64,000 nt of DNA from contig NC_063166.1 in NCBI RefSeq assembly GCF_023159225.1, forward strand, positions 73,100,575 through 73,164,574, given 5' to 3'. This DNA is from Perognathus longimembris pacificus (lineage: Eukaryota > Chordata > Mammalia > Rodentia > Heteromyidae). Of this stretch, positions 24,529 to 35,215 are shown one piece after another. The translations under genes and the position numbers were made by a program. Below the pieces are notes generated by a model that was not told the origin of the DNA, made no database searches, and worked only from the letters and a program-made list of their open reading frames with translations. Numbering within the stretch: the stretch's first letter is position 1; each line of letters begins with the position of its first letter.

Positions 24529-24599
24529 GTACTCACTGCCTTCATATGAAACTGTAACCCCTCTGTACATCACGTTGACAATAAAAATGTATTAAAAAG
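24529..24599 (+). mobile_element. Interspersed repeat 3' end (copy 4)
   Basis: The fragment reads actgtaacccctctgtacat followed by cacgttgacaataaaaatg. It is the same terminal block as 690-760 and the complement of 22690-22750, and it ends in an A-rich tail. Confidence 0.55.
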
Positions 24600-24636
24600 A
24601 GATTCCCAAACCATGGTATGATTTTACAGGTGTAAG

Positions 24637-24685
24637 TAGAGCCTAAAATGTGCACTTTCAGAAGTTCTCCAGTAATTCTGATGCC
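24637..24685 (+). mobile_element. MER5-like DNA transposon fragment
   Basis: tgtgcactttcagaagttct and ccagtaattctgatgccttg match the internal end of MER5A-type elements (hAT-Charlie). Short. Confidence 0.35.
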
Positions 24686-24821
24686 TTGGGGAATAAAAAA
24701 ATATATAGACTCGATGACTGTGACTCCCCTGGGTGAAGTTTCTGTGTCACCCGACAGTCACCGTGATCATGCATACCAGGAGGAATGAATTACAGTTGTG
24801 GAATGAATAGAAAAAGGAAGG

Positions 24822-24886
24822 AAGGATAGATGGAAGAGAGGGAGGGAAGGAAAAGGGAGGGAGGGAGGGAGGGAGGGAGGGAGGGA
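24822..24886. repeat. (GGAA)n/(GGGA)n tract
   Basis: Short GGAA units, then about nine GGGA units. The G runs could form a G-quadruplex on the plus strand. Confidence 0.9.
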
Positions 24887-25537
24887 CTGAATTAAGGTTG
24901 TAGAATGAATAGAGGAACAAATGAATGAATGAAGTCAAACTAGGCAAACACTGAGACTTCCTTATGCACACTGTCTTAGAACCCTAAGGTTTTCCCTGCA
25001 TATCCTTTATTCACAATCATTCCTCTCCTCAGAGATCAAAGACCAGCTCAGGGAATGTGGATGACCAGTCCCACCCACCCAGCTGGCCTGCTCCCTTTCC
25101 ATTTCCTTTATCCCAATGCCCAGCCTTCTTCCTGGGACTGACAGAGGTCATTAATATGATCTGGCTGTGCCCAAAGCCCAAGCTTTAGCCAGGAGCTTCA
25201 GTGGTCACTCAACCTCCTTTTCCCTTTCTTCTTTTTAAGAGGAAATATATAAGAGGTCCAAGACTGCTTTCTCAAAACACAGCAGCATAGGTTTCAACAT
25301 CTCTGTCTAAAGGTACGGCTTGCTTTTTAAGCTTTTCCTCAGCAACTTCTGCATTAATACATGGAAAGCTGCTTCTTTCTCCTGAACTGAAGCACAGCTT
25401 TCCCTTCAATGGATATCGTGTAGGTTTTGTTTCTTTTTTGTTGGTTTGCTTGTTTGTTTCTTAAAATCTAGCCCTTTCCTGATGGACTTTAAGCTATCCC
25501 TAATTTTGACTTTGGCAAACAGTGTTGTAACTAAAAG

Positions 25538-25540
<3 letters not shown>
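24887..25540. other. Intergenic, unique
   Basis: No gene or repeat recognised. The segment ends at a GT microsatellite. Confidence 0.4.

Positions 25541-25593
<53 letters not shown>
25541..25593. repeat. (TG)n microsatellite, tail of an inverted SINE
   Basis: About 26 TG units. On the minus strand it is the (CA)n tail of the SINE at 25594-25815. Confidence 0.95.
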
Positions 25594-25595
<2 letters not shown>

Positions 25596-25815
25596 TGGGG
25601 CTTGAACTCAGGACCTGAGCACTGCCCCTTAGCATTTTAGCTCACAGTTAGCACTCTCCCACTTAAGTCACAGCTTCACTTCCAGCTTTTTGGTGGTTAG
25701 TTGGAAAGAAAAGTCTTAAGACTTTTGTGCTCAGGCTGTCTTTGAACTGAGATCCTTAGATCTCAGCCTCCTGAGTAGCTAGGACTATAGATATGAGCCA
25801 CCAGCGCCCAGCCCC
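25594..25815 (-). mobile_element. B1-like/Geo-like dimeric SINE
   Basis: Plus-strand order: Geo-like right half inverted (tcctggggcttgaactcagg, cctgagcactg, cacttaagtcacagcttcac), then the middle segment, then the inverted B1-like head (gatctcagcctcctgagtag, ctaggactatag, gccaccagcgcccagcccc). Confidence 0.8.
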
Positions 25816-26140
25816 AATTCTTCTCACATGCTCCCTTTAGCATATGTGCAAGCATTTCTGCCCAACAATAACAAACTGCAAGAGGAAAAATATCAACCTC
25901 TAACAAGATTGTAGCATGTATTTCCCATAAGAAACTAGGGGTACTCTGTTTCCCCAGGTCCACACCAACAATAGATTTTCTCACAGGTTTTTCACTTTTG
26001 TGTCAATTCTAGAAAGAGGGCAATGAGGGGTCTGGATGCATACAGCTTCTCTCCTCCCCTCCAGGAAACCACAGCCCTAGCACTGTGGCTGGGAAGGTGA
26101 TACTAGGATGAGGCATTAAAAAAATGCCGGTAGAATGCTG

Positions 26141-26343
26141 GATGCCGGCATGACAATCCATGTTCATGTCTGCAATCCCAGCTCTTCAAGAGGCTGAGAT
26201 CTGGGCTTCTTATCTCCAACTAACCATCAAAAAGTCACAAGTGGAGCTGTGATTCAAGTGGCAGACTGCCACCTTCAAATGAGAAAGCTCAGGGCAGCAC
26301 CTGGTTCCTGTGTTCAAGCCTCAGTACTAGTGCATGTGCAGGT
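26141..26343 (+). mobile_element. Old B1-like/Geo-like dimeric SINE
   Basis: tctgcaatcccagctcttca, gaggctgagatctgggc, then cttatctccaactaaccatc, then the Geo-like part with aagtggagctgtgattcaag and gtgttcaagcctcagtact. It runs into (CA)n. Confidence 0.7.
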
Positions 26344-26380
26344 ACACACACACACATACACACACACACACACACACACA
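26344..26380. repeat. (CA)n at SINE end
   Basis: CA array with one interruption, directly after the SINE at 26141-26343. Confidence 0.9.
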
Positions 26381-27228
26381 TTGGTGAACTTAGGCAGAGA
26401 AGGCTAAAGAGAGGAGATGATTCTGGACTAAGGCTGTGATGATTATGTGGGACACGAATATGGTAGGACCAGTCCCTCAGGCACTTAGGGAGCTGTTCCT
26501 ACAAAATTGGAGACAGAGCTGCAGACTTCTGTAGCCGCCAATATTTAAGAAGTCTCAAAAGCCATGCATGCCAAGGAGTTGGAGCTCCATCCTGAGTGCT
26601 AGAGAATCATCTCTGCTTTGGGGGTCCCTGCCAAGTACACAATAGGTGCAGAATAAATACTATAGAAAGGCAGAAGAGTTTCTTAGAGGCGATGAAGCAG
26701 TTATCTTTGTTCTCTTTCACATCGGTGTCAGAAGCAGGAATCCTGCCTCCATCCTGAAGGCTGGAGAGACAGCACAGGGAAGTGAGCTCAGGAACCCTTT
26801 CCTGGGTTTCAGCCCCCATCCGGCCCTGTGCCAACTCCCTTTCACCTCTGTCTGTTAGAGATTGCTTTTGGTTTCTGTGTTGACAACCCCTGTTTCTGTG
26901 TTTGGAGCGGCTGTTCAGTGCCATTTCCTGATTTAATATCAGCCCCAGCACCGAGCAAGGATGCACAGTTAGCAGTTTTTGCTCCAAGTATTTTTCAAGT
27001 TCCTTTTTGATGTAAGAGTTGGGTTTACAGCTTCCCTGATCTCGCTGAGCAGGGAGAGAGAGAGGGGAGGAGAGACTGGGGGAGGGAGGAGCTGGTGGCA
27101 AGAGGTGGGAGGAAAGAAAGTAAGAACCCCCCCACCCCCAACAGATTCATCTTGTCTACCTCAACCCTCAAATTCCAAGGTCATCCTCCTCTTCCTTCTC
27201 TTCTCTCTTCTTCCTTTTTCTCAATTCT
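26381..27228. other. Intergenic
   Basis: No gene recognised. A GA-rich patch lies at 27050-27120. Confidence 0.4.
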
Positions 27229-27300
27229 CAGTGCTGGAGATCAAATCACCTAGAGCCCAGGCCCTCACTTACACTAGACAGGCGTGAGTGCCTACATTGC
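27229..27300 (-). mobile_element. ID-like tRNA-derived fragment
   Basis: cagtgctggagatcaaatca, then cctagagcccaggccctcac, then agacaggcgtgagtgcctac resembles the complement of an ID element (B box, then A box). Diverged. Confidence 0.35.
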
Positions 27301-27359
27301 CAGGCAGTGAAACTCACAGCAGTGTCTCAGTGAGGGTCTCCTACATGTGAGCTACAATC

Positions 27360-27510
27360 AGTATTTCTCACCTCACTTAATCCTTCCCATAACCACATAG
27401 ACAGGTACTCTTATCCTTTGTCACCCCACTTTACCAGACTCCAATCAACTAAATCCCACACAAGAGGCCAAAGCTAGTAAGTGACAAAGAACCAGGCTCG
27501 CTAGCTATTG
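27360..27510 (-). mobile_element. MIR fragment
   Basis: ctcacttaatccttcccata, accacatagacaggtactct, then agaggccaaagctagtaagt is the inverted MIR core in order. Confidence 0.65.
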
Positions 27511-28160
27511 TACTAGACTTCCTTGGCCAAGAGACAACTCGGGGAGGGGGCGTGCAAGATTCCTTTCTCTGTGCGTAGCCATCTCTGTGATTTATCCCTG
27601 ACATGTTTTAACCACTTATTCCAAGAAGGCCCTCTAGTTTCATTGGGATGCGTGTCAGCCCATTTCTAGGTTGGCTTGCTGGTCAACTCCAAGCAGAAGG
27701 CCAGAACTTTGGAGGCCATGCACCCATCTTCTTCTTGGAGAGCTTCTCCAGGAATCCCCCTATCCCTGATTGATGTTCCCGTAGTCTTGCACTGTGTCCA
27801 AAGCTTCTTTTATATGTGTCCACTGCCAAACTCAGGCTCCCTAGGATCCAAACCATGTCTAGATCATGTTGGGAATGGTGGCCTGGGCCCAGCACGCAGA
27901 ATGACCCTTGCACAGCATCTCAGTGAAAATCTGGGGCCTTGGGCCCTTCCAAGTGCACTCCCAAGCATGGCCACTAGGGGCCTCATGAGCCCCCTACCCT
28001 CCACCTCCCAACCCCCACCCCAGGCTGTACTAAAGCTAGGCTGAGTGCTTCTCTGCCCAGAGTCAGTGTCTGCAGCCCTAACTTTTGTAGCTTGCCAGGC
28101 CCAGGTTTTTACCCTAGCTTTCTAATGCCTCAGCATCTGCTCAGCTGCCAGGGGCCCAGT
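27511..28160. other. Intergenic
   Basis: No gene or repeat recognised. Confidence 0.4.
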
Positions 28161-28164
28161 GGGT

Positions 28165-28300
28165 AGCCCCAGCCAAGGAGGAGAGTTATTTTTATTTATT
28201 TCTTCTTAATCATGAACTTAATTTAGCTGCTAATCAGGTTACCATGGTGACTTGCACTGGATTTATAGCAGCTTCCTAAAGCGCCTTTTTCTCACTCTTG
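28165..28300. promoter_or_regulatory. Candidate conserved element
   Basis: AT-rich, repeat-free block with TAAT-type words and a palindrome-like centre (cttaatcatgaacttaattt, agctgctaatcaggttacca, tggtgac). It stands out from the surrounding GC-richer DNA. Conservation untested. Confidence 0.25.
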
Positions 28301-28489
28301 GAGTAAATGAGTAAAATTCGGGTGATGCAACGAATACAATTTGGAAGATGCGCAAAGCATACGAATCTAGAATGTCCTAGAGAAAGGTCAGATGAATCAG
28401 TTTTACATTTGCCTTTCACCCTGCCTGGAGTCATGGCTCTGGGCAGACCCAAATGCCCCTCTTCTGATCTCCCTTCAAACCTCCAACAA

Positions 28490-28640
28490 CTCCTTATTGC
28501 CCTCTTGCTAACTAGATAGGGTTGGGATTTGCGCAGTACTTTCAAGATCTGCTCCTTTAGCCTCTTCTCCCTAAGGCTCTTCCAGCCTCCTCCCCATGCA
28601 ATTTCCCATGCTATTTGTGCTTTAGTTCTTTGCTTCTGTT
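28490..28640 (+). mobile_element. Possible L2 fragment
   Basis: L2-like coding remnant wording: tccttattgccctcttgcta, gctcttccagcctcctcccc, then catgcaatttcccatgctat. Weak. Confidence 0.3.
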
Positions 28641-29833
28641 AAGACTTAGGCCTCAAAGGTTCTTCTAAGAGCTGGGAAAGGGCTTTGGGGGATTTCCCCC
28701 TTCCCCCAGAAGTGTTCATTTGTCTCCTCTGTCCTGAGTGTTAATAGTGGCCTAGCTTCTTTGGGGGTTACTCCCACCCCAATCTGGAGCACTCGCTCTG
28801 GCCTTACTACCACTTTGGCCAGTCGTATGGAGCTGGTGACCCAGAAAAGCAGAGCAAGGAAAGAGAAGGGGATATAGGAAGAGTGATACTTTGATGGCTT
28901 GCTGCATTTCACTGTCTGAGATCCTTGCCTCTTACTCTGTCCCAGGGGCTGGGGGCACAGGGGTTTCAATTTATCTCCTCTCTGTGTCTTACCCTGGAGT
29001 TCAGAATCGCTCCTGCCTTGGACCAACTTGAAGCCTTCCCTATGGCATCTAGAAGGGAGAGTGTCTCTCGATTGGAGACCATAGCTTCCAGGATTTCCCT
29101 GAGGACTAAGGGGGCTGACTGCCAATCAGTCCCAGGATCAGCCACAGTCCATTAGTGGATGCCCAGGGCTGGAGGCGCCCACAGAGCTCCCCCCACCCCC
29201 AGGCTTTGGCGCCAGGTCCTGCCTGCTGAGGGAACTCGAAGCCACCTTCAATTACTGTCTTTGGCCTTTGTAATCAGAGGAACTGGACCACAAACACATG
29301 GGCTGATTCCCTAGTCTCAGCAACCCCACCACCACCCAGCTCTCAGCCCTGATGATGCCCTGATGCCCTGAAGCCCCGAGCTCCCTAGGTACCTTCTAGT
29401 TTGGATAAGTGTGGGCCTCACAGGCTGCTACTCTCTGAGTCTCTCCAGTCACAACAAGAGCAGCCCGTCCCTATGTCACTGTCCCTGCGGTTGACCTCCT
29501 TCATCTGGAAGACAGAGCCATAGGAGCGCATGCTCAGCCGTCACTAATTACGGGCATACCTTGACTCCTGGTCCTTTGGAACTTGGACTCAGAAGAACTG
29601 GGTTCAAGTCATGGCTCTCTAATTCTATCTGATTTTGCTTCCAGACTGAGACCACAAGACAGGAAGGTCCATTCTCAGACTGCCATGGAGGGTGAGATGG
29701 GCAGGCCCAATCATCTATGACAGCCACCAATGTCTCTGCTATGCCAGGCAAGTCTCAATGGCTTCAGCAACTTCAGTGAGCCTCTTTGTTCATTAGCCCC
29801 CAAGAGGAGTTCTCACCAAAATGAGCATGCCTG

Positions 29834-29836
<3 letters not shown>
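28641..29836. other. Intergenic
   Basis: Mostly unique. A MIR-like phrase (aagaactgggttcaagtcat, 29593-29612) may be a short fragment. Confidence 0.4.

Positions 29837-29881
<45 letters not shown>
29837..29881. repeat. (GT)n microsatellite
   Basis: About 22 GT units, with no recognisable SINE attached. Confidence 0.95.
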
Positions 29882-29882
<1 letters not shown>

Positions 29883-29934
29883 CATAGGAGTGGGAGGCAG
29901 AGCAACACAACCTCAAGCTCAAGCATGAGGCTTG

Positions 29935-30090
29935 AGTGAGTAAATGGTTCTCATCCTAGCTCCGCTGCAAATTTACTGTATGATCCTGGGTGAGTCTCTT
30001 GACTTCTCTGGGACTCAGCAGAGTCTCCTCCCCACCACCACGGGAAGAATTATTTTACCCAAATGAGAATGAACTCTTATGTTGTCTGGA
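29935..30090 (+). mobile_element. MIR
   Basis: ctagctccgctgcaaattta, ctgtatgatcctgggtgagt, then ctcttgacttctctgggact is the MIR core in order. Confidence 0.7.
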
Positions 30091-30347
30091 CCCCTTGTAG
30101 CACACAAGCCCATCTAACAGCAGAGGGAAGTGGAGAAGGGGAAAAGAAATGATGACTTTGTGAAACCTCCAAGTCAGTGAAGTGCAGTACCCTCTCTGCC
30201 CACTGGAGGCTGTCTTACTCCACCCGGGGCCTACCTTAGGAGGGGACTAACAGGTACCCATTGCCCATTATGACTCAACAAGCCTCCCACATGGGAGAGA
30301 GCAGGAAAGTCCTTTGGGCTTGATGTGTTGCACCACACAGTATACAT

Positions 30348-30520
30348 ACAGAGCACAGGCTCAGCCTGGAGCCTGGGTCCAAATCTCAACCCTACCCTTT
30401 ATAGCTAGGTGGCCTTGGGCACATTATCTGTACCCTGCCCATGATTCCTCTTCCTCATATGCCTGGAGGAAACTAGAAGTAGCAAATGTCTCATCAGACT
30501 GTTCATAGGATTAAGGGAGT
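30348..30520 (+). mobile_element. MIR
   Basis: gtccaaatctcaaccctacc, tagctaggtggccttgggca, cattatctgtaccctgccca, then the 3' part ttcataggattaagggagtg. Confidence 0.65.
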
Positions 30521-30529
30521 GACTACATA

Positions 30530-30670
30530 CTAAGTACCAAACACTTCCACAACCTGGGAGTTCTCAATGCTGCTCCAAGAAGCCCTGTGTTACATTCAAG
30601 AGGACGGAGAAGGAGGCAGAGAGACTAAACCTCTCACCTAGACCTGGTGCCTGAAATCAGCGCACCTGCC
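30530..30670 (-). mobile_element. Possible MIR fragment
   Basis: Inverted MIR-like words (taccaaacacttccacaacc, aggcagagagactaaacctc) in the correct order but diverged. Confidence 0.35.
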
Positions 30671-31451
30671 TCCTGCCCTCGCTGCTCCCACTTCTCAACA
30701 CGATCAATGTTCTCAACTGACTTGTTTTGCCAAACAAGTTCATACCACGATAGAATAGAGATGGGAGTGGGAGTTAATTAAGGGCAGGGGTGAGCCACAG
30801 ATCGATCTTAACATCGTTACAGGGGAGACGACTAGACATTAGGATGTGATTCAACAAGGAGAACACAACACTGTCTACGAAGGCTTCCAGCCAAGGTGGA
30901 ATATGACTCTGGTTGGGCCCTGGGATCTAGCCACTGGCTTCCAGGAAGCACAGGGGATGGAAGAGCATGCTCAGAAGCACCACACGGAGCCCATCGCCAC
31001 CTCCACAATGGGAGCCAGGCTCAGAGTACCATACCCAGAGTCACTCAGAAGTAGACAGCAGCTCCCAAGGGGGGGAAAAAAAAGTCGATTTTCAAACAGA
31101 AAAACAAATGGCGTTTTGAAATGTGAGCAGAAAAGAAGGGGATGTGGACAAGATGCTTAAGACACACAGCAGTTAGATGCAATGCTTATGACCTGCCACA
31201 AATGCAATGTAAAAGTGCCTTTTGGGGGGGAAACGACCAGCAATACTTGAAGACTGATCAAATATTAGATACTAAAGGATTTGGGTTTTTAATTTCATTA
31301 AACATGATGTTGCTATTGTGGTTACATTCAAAGAAACTTTTAAGTCTTTATCATTAGCAGTAACCTCTAAAATGTATGTAGGACATCAGCTGATGCCTGG
31401 GATACACACACAAACTCACATACGCATATGCACACACACACATATGATTCT
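30671..31451. other. Intergenic
   Basis: No gene recognised. A broken CA-rich patch lies at 31404-31442, next to the nested SINEs. Confidence 0.4.
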
Positions 31452-31909
31452 CTGTGCCAGTATTGAAGTTTAAACTCAGGGCCTGAGCACTGTCTCTTAG
31501 TTTTGTCACTCAAGGCTGGTGATCTATCACTTGAGCAACAGCTCTACTTGGGTTTTTGTTTGGAGTTGTTTTTTTGTTTTTTTTTTTTTGCCAGTCCTGG
31601 GGCTTGAACTCAGGGCCTTAGCACTGTCCCTAGCTTCTTTTTGCTCAAGGTTAGCACTCTACCACTTGAGCCACAGCGCCACTTCCGGCTTTTTCTATGT
31701 ATGTGGTGCTGAGGAATCGAACCCAGGGCTTCATGTGTACGAGGTGAGGATTTTACCACTAGGCCATATTCCCAGCCCCTACTTGTTTTTGTTTTTTTTT
31801 TTCATGGTTAATTCATAACTTTTCTGCTCAGGCTGGCTTTGAACTTCAGTACTCAGATCTCAGTCTCCTGAGTAGCTAGGCTCACAGACTTGAGGCACCA
31901 GTGCCAGGC
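31452..31909 (-). mobile_element. B1-like/Geo-like SINE split by a nested insertion
   Basis: The inverted Geo-like part lies at 31452-31555 (ctcagggcctgagcactgtc, cacttgagcaacagctctac). The inverted B1-like part resumes at 31780-31909 (aggctggctttgaacttcag, gatctcagtctcctgagtag, gccaggct). The two parts are interrupted by the younger SINE at 31569-31779. Confidence 0.8.
31569..31779 (-). mobile_element. IDL-Geo SINE nested in an older SINE
   Basis: On the plus strand it starts with poly-T, then gccagtcctggggcttgaac, the Geo half, then the ID half ending in taggccatattcccagcccc. Flanks ctacttgggtttttg (31544) and ctacttgtttttg (about 31779) look like an eroded target-site duplication. Confidence 0.85.
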
Positions 31910-32226
31910 TGATGATGTCTGCTTTCTTTTAAATACCTCAAAATGAGGGGTGGAGCCAAGGGTAAGTGAGATAGTGAAATTCTTCCCTCTTCTTTGCTAG
32001 AAAAATTCTTGTATGTTTTTATAAGGGAAAAGGCTGGAGGTAGGCCACTAAGTAAGAGGACTTAAAAACACAGGAGCATTGGAAATGACTACAACTTAGC
32101 TCCATAGAGGCAGGAGGGACTGGGAAGGCTTCTCAACCCCATGGCCATCAGAGAAACCGTATGTCCCTTGTCCATTCTAAAGCCACTGAGAGGAAACAAG
32201 CTCTTGTATGCCACCCTGTAAACCAT
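31910..32226. other. Intergenic
   Basis: I see nothing recognisable in this stretch. Confidence 0.4.
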
Positions 32227-32248
32227 TCATTCATCCATTCATCACTCA

Positions 32249-32279
<31 letters not shown>
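32227..32279. repeat. (ATCC)n microsatellite
   Basis: Imperfect ATTC units, then about seven ATCC units. Confidence 0.9.
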
Positions 32280-32319
32280 GTTTGTTCAGTCAATACAGCC
32301 ACTTGCTGAGAGTCTACAA

Positions 32320-32680
32320 ACTCTCCCAGACACAGAGAAAGGCATTGAGGCTACAAAGGTAACCATCCTGTCTTCGTGGCACTCATAGTCAGGTAAAGGA
32401 AAAGTTGCACCCTTATGAAATCAGCCACTACACGAATATATCTTCACAAGCCCAAAGAAGTCTGAGAAAGGGAGACTGCATGTCATGAAGGACTTCAGTA
32501 TGGGGGTGCCATGCCAGTCTGACCTGATGCACACTTTCCCTGAGAAATTTAAGAGGACACTTGAATGGTGAGAAGGGAACCCAGAGAAGTGCATGCAGGC
32601 AAATAAAAGCAGCAGCGAATCTCCTGGGGTAGTAAGGATCCAGGGGTTTCCAGGAATGTCCAGTAGAGGGAAGTAGCTAG
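32320..32680 (-). mobile_element. L2-like LINE fragment
   Basis: Inverted L2 wording: tgagagtctacaaactctcc, aggctacaaaggtaaccatc, gtggcactcatagtcaggta, then the diverged continuation tgtcatgaaggacttcagta. Confidence 0.45.
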
Positions 32681-33980
32681 ATCAGATGCTGGTGCAAAGG
32701 GTCCAGACAGGCATTGGATGAGTCTGCGTCCCTGTTACCTAGGGGGGGGGGGGGGGGAGAAGCTCTACTTCCTTAAATAATTTTAATTTGGGAACAGGGT
32801 AGAGAAAGGCTGCCCCCGGGCAGATAAGAGGCAGCTACAAAGGAACCCACTGGAATCGCTGAGTAAGTAATACTCCCCATCAAGGATTTAAAAACCAGTG
32901 GGGAATAACAGGCCCCACCTCCCCTCAGTGTCCTCTCCCTTCCTGCAGCCAGTTCAGGGAAGGACATCCAAGCCAACCATGGGACCGTTGTCCAGTGATT
33001 TATGGCCCTGAGACAAAGGCTCACAAGGAAAGGGCCTGTGAAACTCCAGCAGTGTTGCTGGGACAATTAGAGCCCATCCATCTATTGAAGTCAGCACAAC
33101 ATCCAGAAAGTGGGTCTGGGCTGGAGCTGGCCTGGGCTGAACGCCAGTGCTACCCTTGTGACTTGACTGACATATGGAATGAGCACAAAAACATCAGCAG
33201 TTGGGAGAAGCAGCCCCATTTTTCAGATGAGGAAAATGAAGGCCAACCAGCTAGAAGGTACAACCTGAGACCTCCATGAGTTCCAAGGCCATACTCCCTG
33301 GTGTCACATCTTATCACGTCCCAGGAAGTTTGAGCAGCTGCCTAGTATAGATGGCTCCTTGGAGCTCTTAGGGGCTTTTTCCATTTTCCAAGAAAGAAAT
33401 GCTGAAGTCCCTGTGAGGGTCAACAGGTGGCTTGCAGTCCGCAATTCACTCTACACACAAGGCTGGTGTGTCCAGAGCTTGCATGCATCCTCCTTTGGAA
33501 CTCTGATTCTACAGGGAAGGGGTAGGGGTGGCAGGCCCCAACCTATAAGCCACATGAAGTGTTCTAGGGCTTTGTGAAGTGTATATGAGGGGAACCCCAC
33601 AGGACACAGGTGTTCAGTCCTGATCTGAACTGCTCTATTTCAGGATTGCCATGCCTAATTCAGCTCTGTGGTCCCAGCACTGTGATCAGTGCTGCACCTG
33701 CACCTGCACAGGTTTGCTGAATTAAAGAATGCACCTTTGGCACTGAAGATGTGATAAGGAACTGAACTTGAGAAGAAAAAAGAGAAAGAAGAGGAGGAGG
33801 AGGAGGAGATGGAGAAATATTAAGGGGACAATGTTCCTTGTAAAAAGCAGACACAAAAATAGATAGCAAAAAAAATCCACTAAATTCCAGAGGAATCTAA
33901 TCACATAAAATAGCACATGTATATCTGTGCAGAGCAAAAGTTCTAGATAAAAAAGATGTAAAGCAAAATATTAAGCCATG
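32681..33980. other. Intergenic
   Basis: No gene recognised. There is a poly-G run of about 16 at 32743-32758, a MIR-like inverted phrase (ttcagatgaggaaaatgaag) at 33222-33241, and a short GGA tract near 33791-33808. Confidence 0.45.
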
Positions 33981-34560
33981 TCGCTGTGCAGTTAGCTTCA
34001 ATTGGCTCTTTGAAAATGTTTTTTTTCCCCCTCCCAAATCTGCAATTCTCCAGCTCATAGGAAAAAGGTCATAACCATTTCACTTAGTAACATAGTTGTT
34101 GTGGTTTTTAATAATAACGTTTAGGGTATCACCAGCCTCTGTAAACCCAAAGCTGCCCGCCAGATGCCAGCCCCAGTCCTGCTGTTCTGTGAGTGGAGAA
34201 AGAAGCAAACCCCAGGGCCCACAGCGCTCACGCCAGGGTGCCAGGGCCTTCACGTACAGAGTCCTGCCGCCAGACCTAACAGCCATCTGCCAAACCTTTG
34301 GCACCACCAAGTACATTTCCGTGACTCTTTTCTTCACTGCAAGTCAGGAAATCAAAGCACATCTTGTACGCAAGGTGGACCCTTTCTGGTAAAACACACA
34401 CAAAAAAACTTAATCTCTGGTCCAGAGGCAGTAGATTGCGGCGGCAAGGCTGCAGCCAAAACCATTAATCTTTGCCGCCTTCCCCAACTGGCCCGAATAG
34501 TAAAGAAGATAATACCCCAGCAGAATCAGTGACCCACTACAAATTGGTCCTGAAAGGTCC
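33981..34560. promoter_or_regulatory. Candidate conserved element
   Basis: Repeat-free block with TAAT/TTAAT words, and CpGs rare elsewhere in this flank. It contains an 8-bp perfect inverted repeat, ggcggcaa (34440-34447) and ttgccgcc (34472-34479), around a 24-nt loop that includes ccattaat. Candidate enhancer only. Confidence 0.3.
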
Positions 34561-34739
34561 ACCAGCATAAATAGACTTTTGCTGATCCAACACTTGTTAG
34601 GAACCCCAACAAAGAGACTATTGGCTCATCTGATGAGCCGCTTGCAATGGGCCCTTGCAATGGCTGGTGATGGATGACCACCCTCCCTTAGAGGGGAAGA
34701 TACAGCTCCTGGTATGGGGCCCTTTCTCATCTTAAATTT

Positions 34740-34950
34740 GTCCTCAATAAATCACAGGTGCAGAGAAGCCGGCATCAGTTTCATTACACCTACATGCTCC
34801 GGTATCAATCACACCACCATGGCGGCCTGTCTGGGTGCAGTTCATTTCAAGTGGCTTTTTCAGTCCTGATTCTGTTTCTACGGTGACGCATGCCTCCCAG
34901 GGACTGGGACCCAGAGGGCGGGAGGAGAAGCTTCCGTCTGGAGGTCTCTG
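34740..34950. promoter_or_regulatory. Candidate conserved element
   Basis: Repeat-free block with a Maf/homeodomain-like word mix (gccggcatcagtttcattac, ggtatcaatcacaccaccat, acggtgacgcatgc). Untested. Confidence 0.25.
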
Positions 34951-35129
34951 TTCACTTGGTCCTCAGCACTTATTCCTTCCTCTGGCTACCTCCACTAAGT
35001 TCCAAGAATGGGTGGTGTCCTTCTGAGCTCAGCACCCAGTGTCTTTGCAAATGGCCTCAAGCCTGAGAGTCATAAACACTAGTCTTTTAGATAATGGCTC
35101 TGATAGTCTCCAGCTAAGAGAGAGTCACT

Positions 35130-35215
35130 GGGCTTTGCCTGGGCTCAGTTTCTGCATCTGGAAAATGGTTCAATGCTACCTCCCTGTGTGCAGAATAAAC
35201 ATGGTAAGATGTGAA
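35130..35215 (+). mobile_element. MIR 3' fragment
   Basis: ggctcagtttctgcatctgg followed by aaaatggttcaatgctacct is the MIR 3' signature. Confidence 0.6.
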
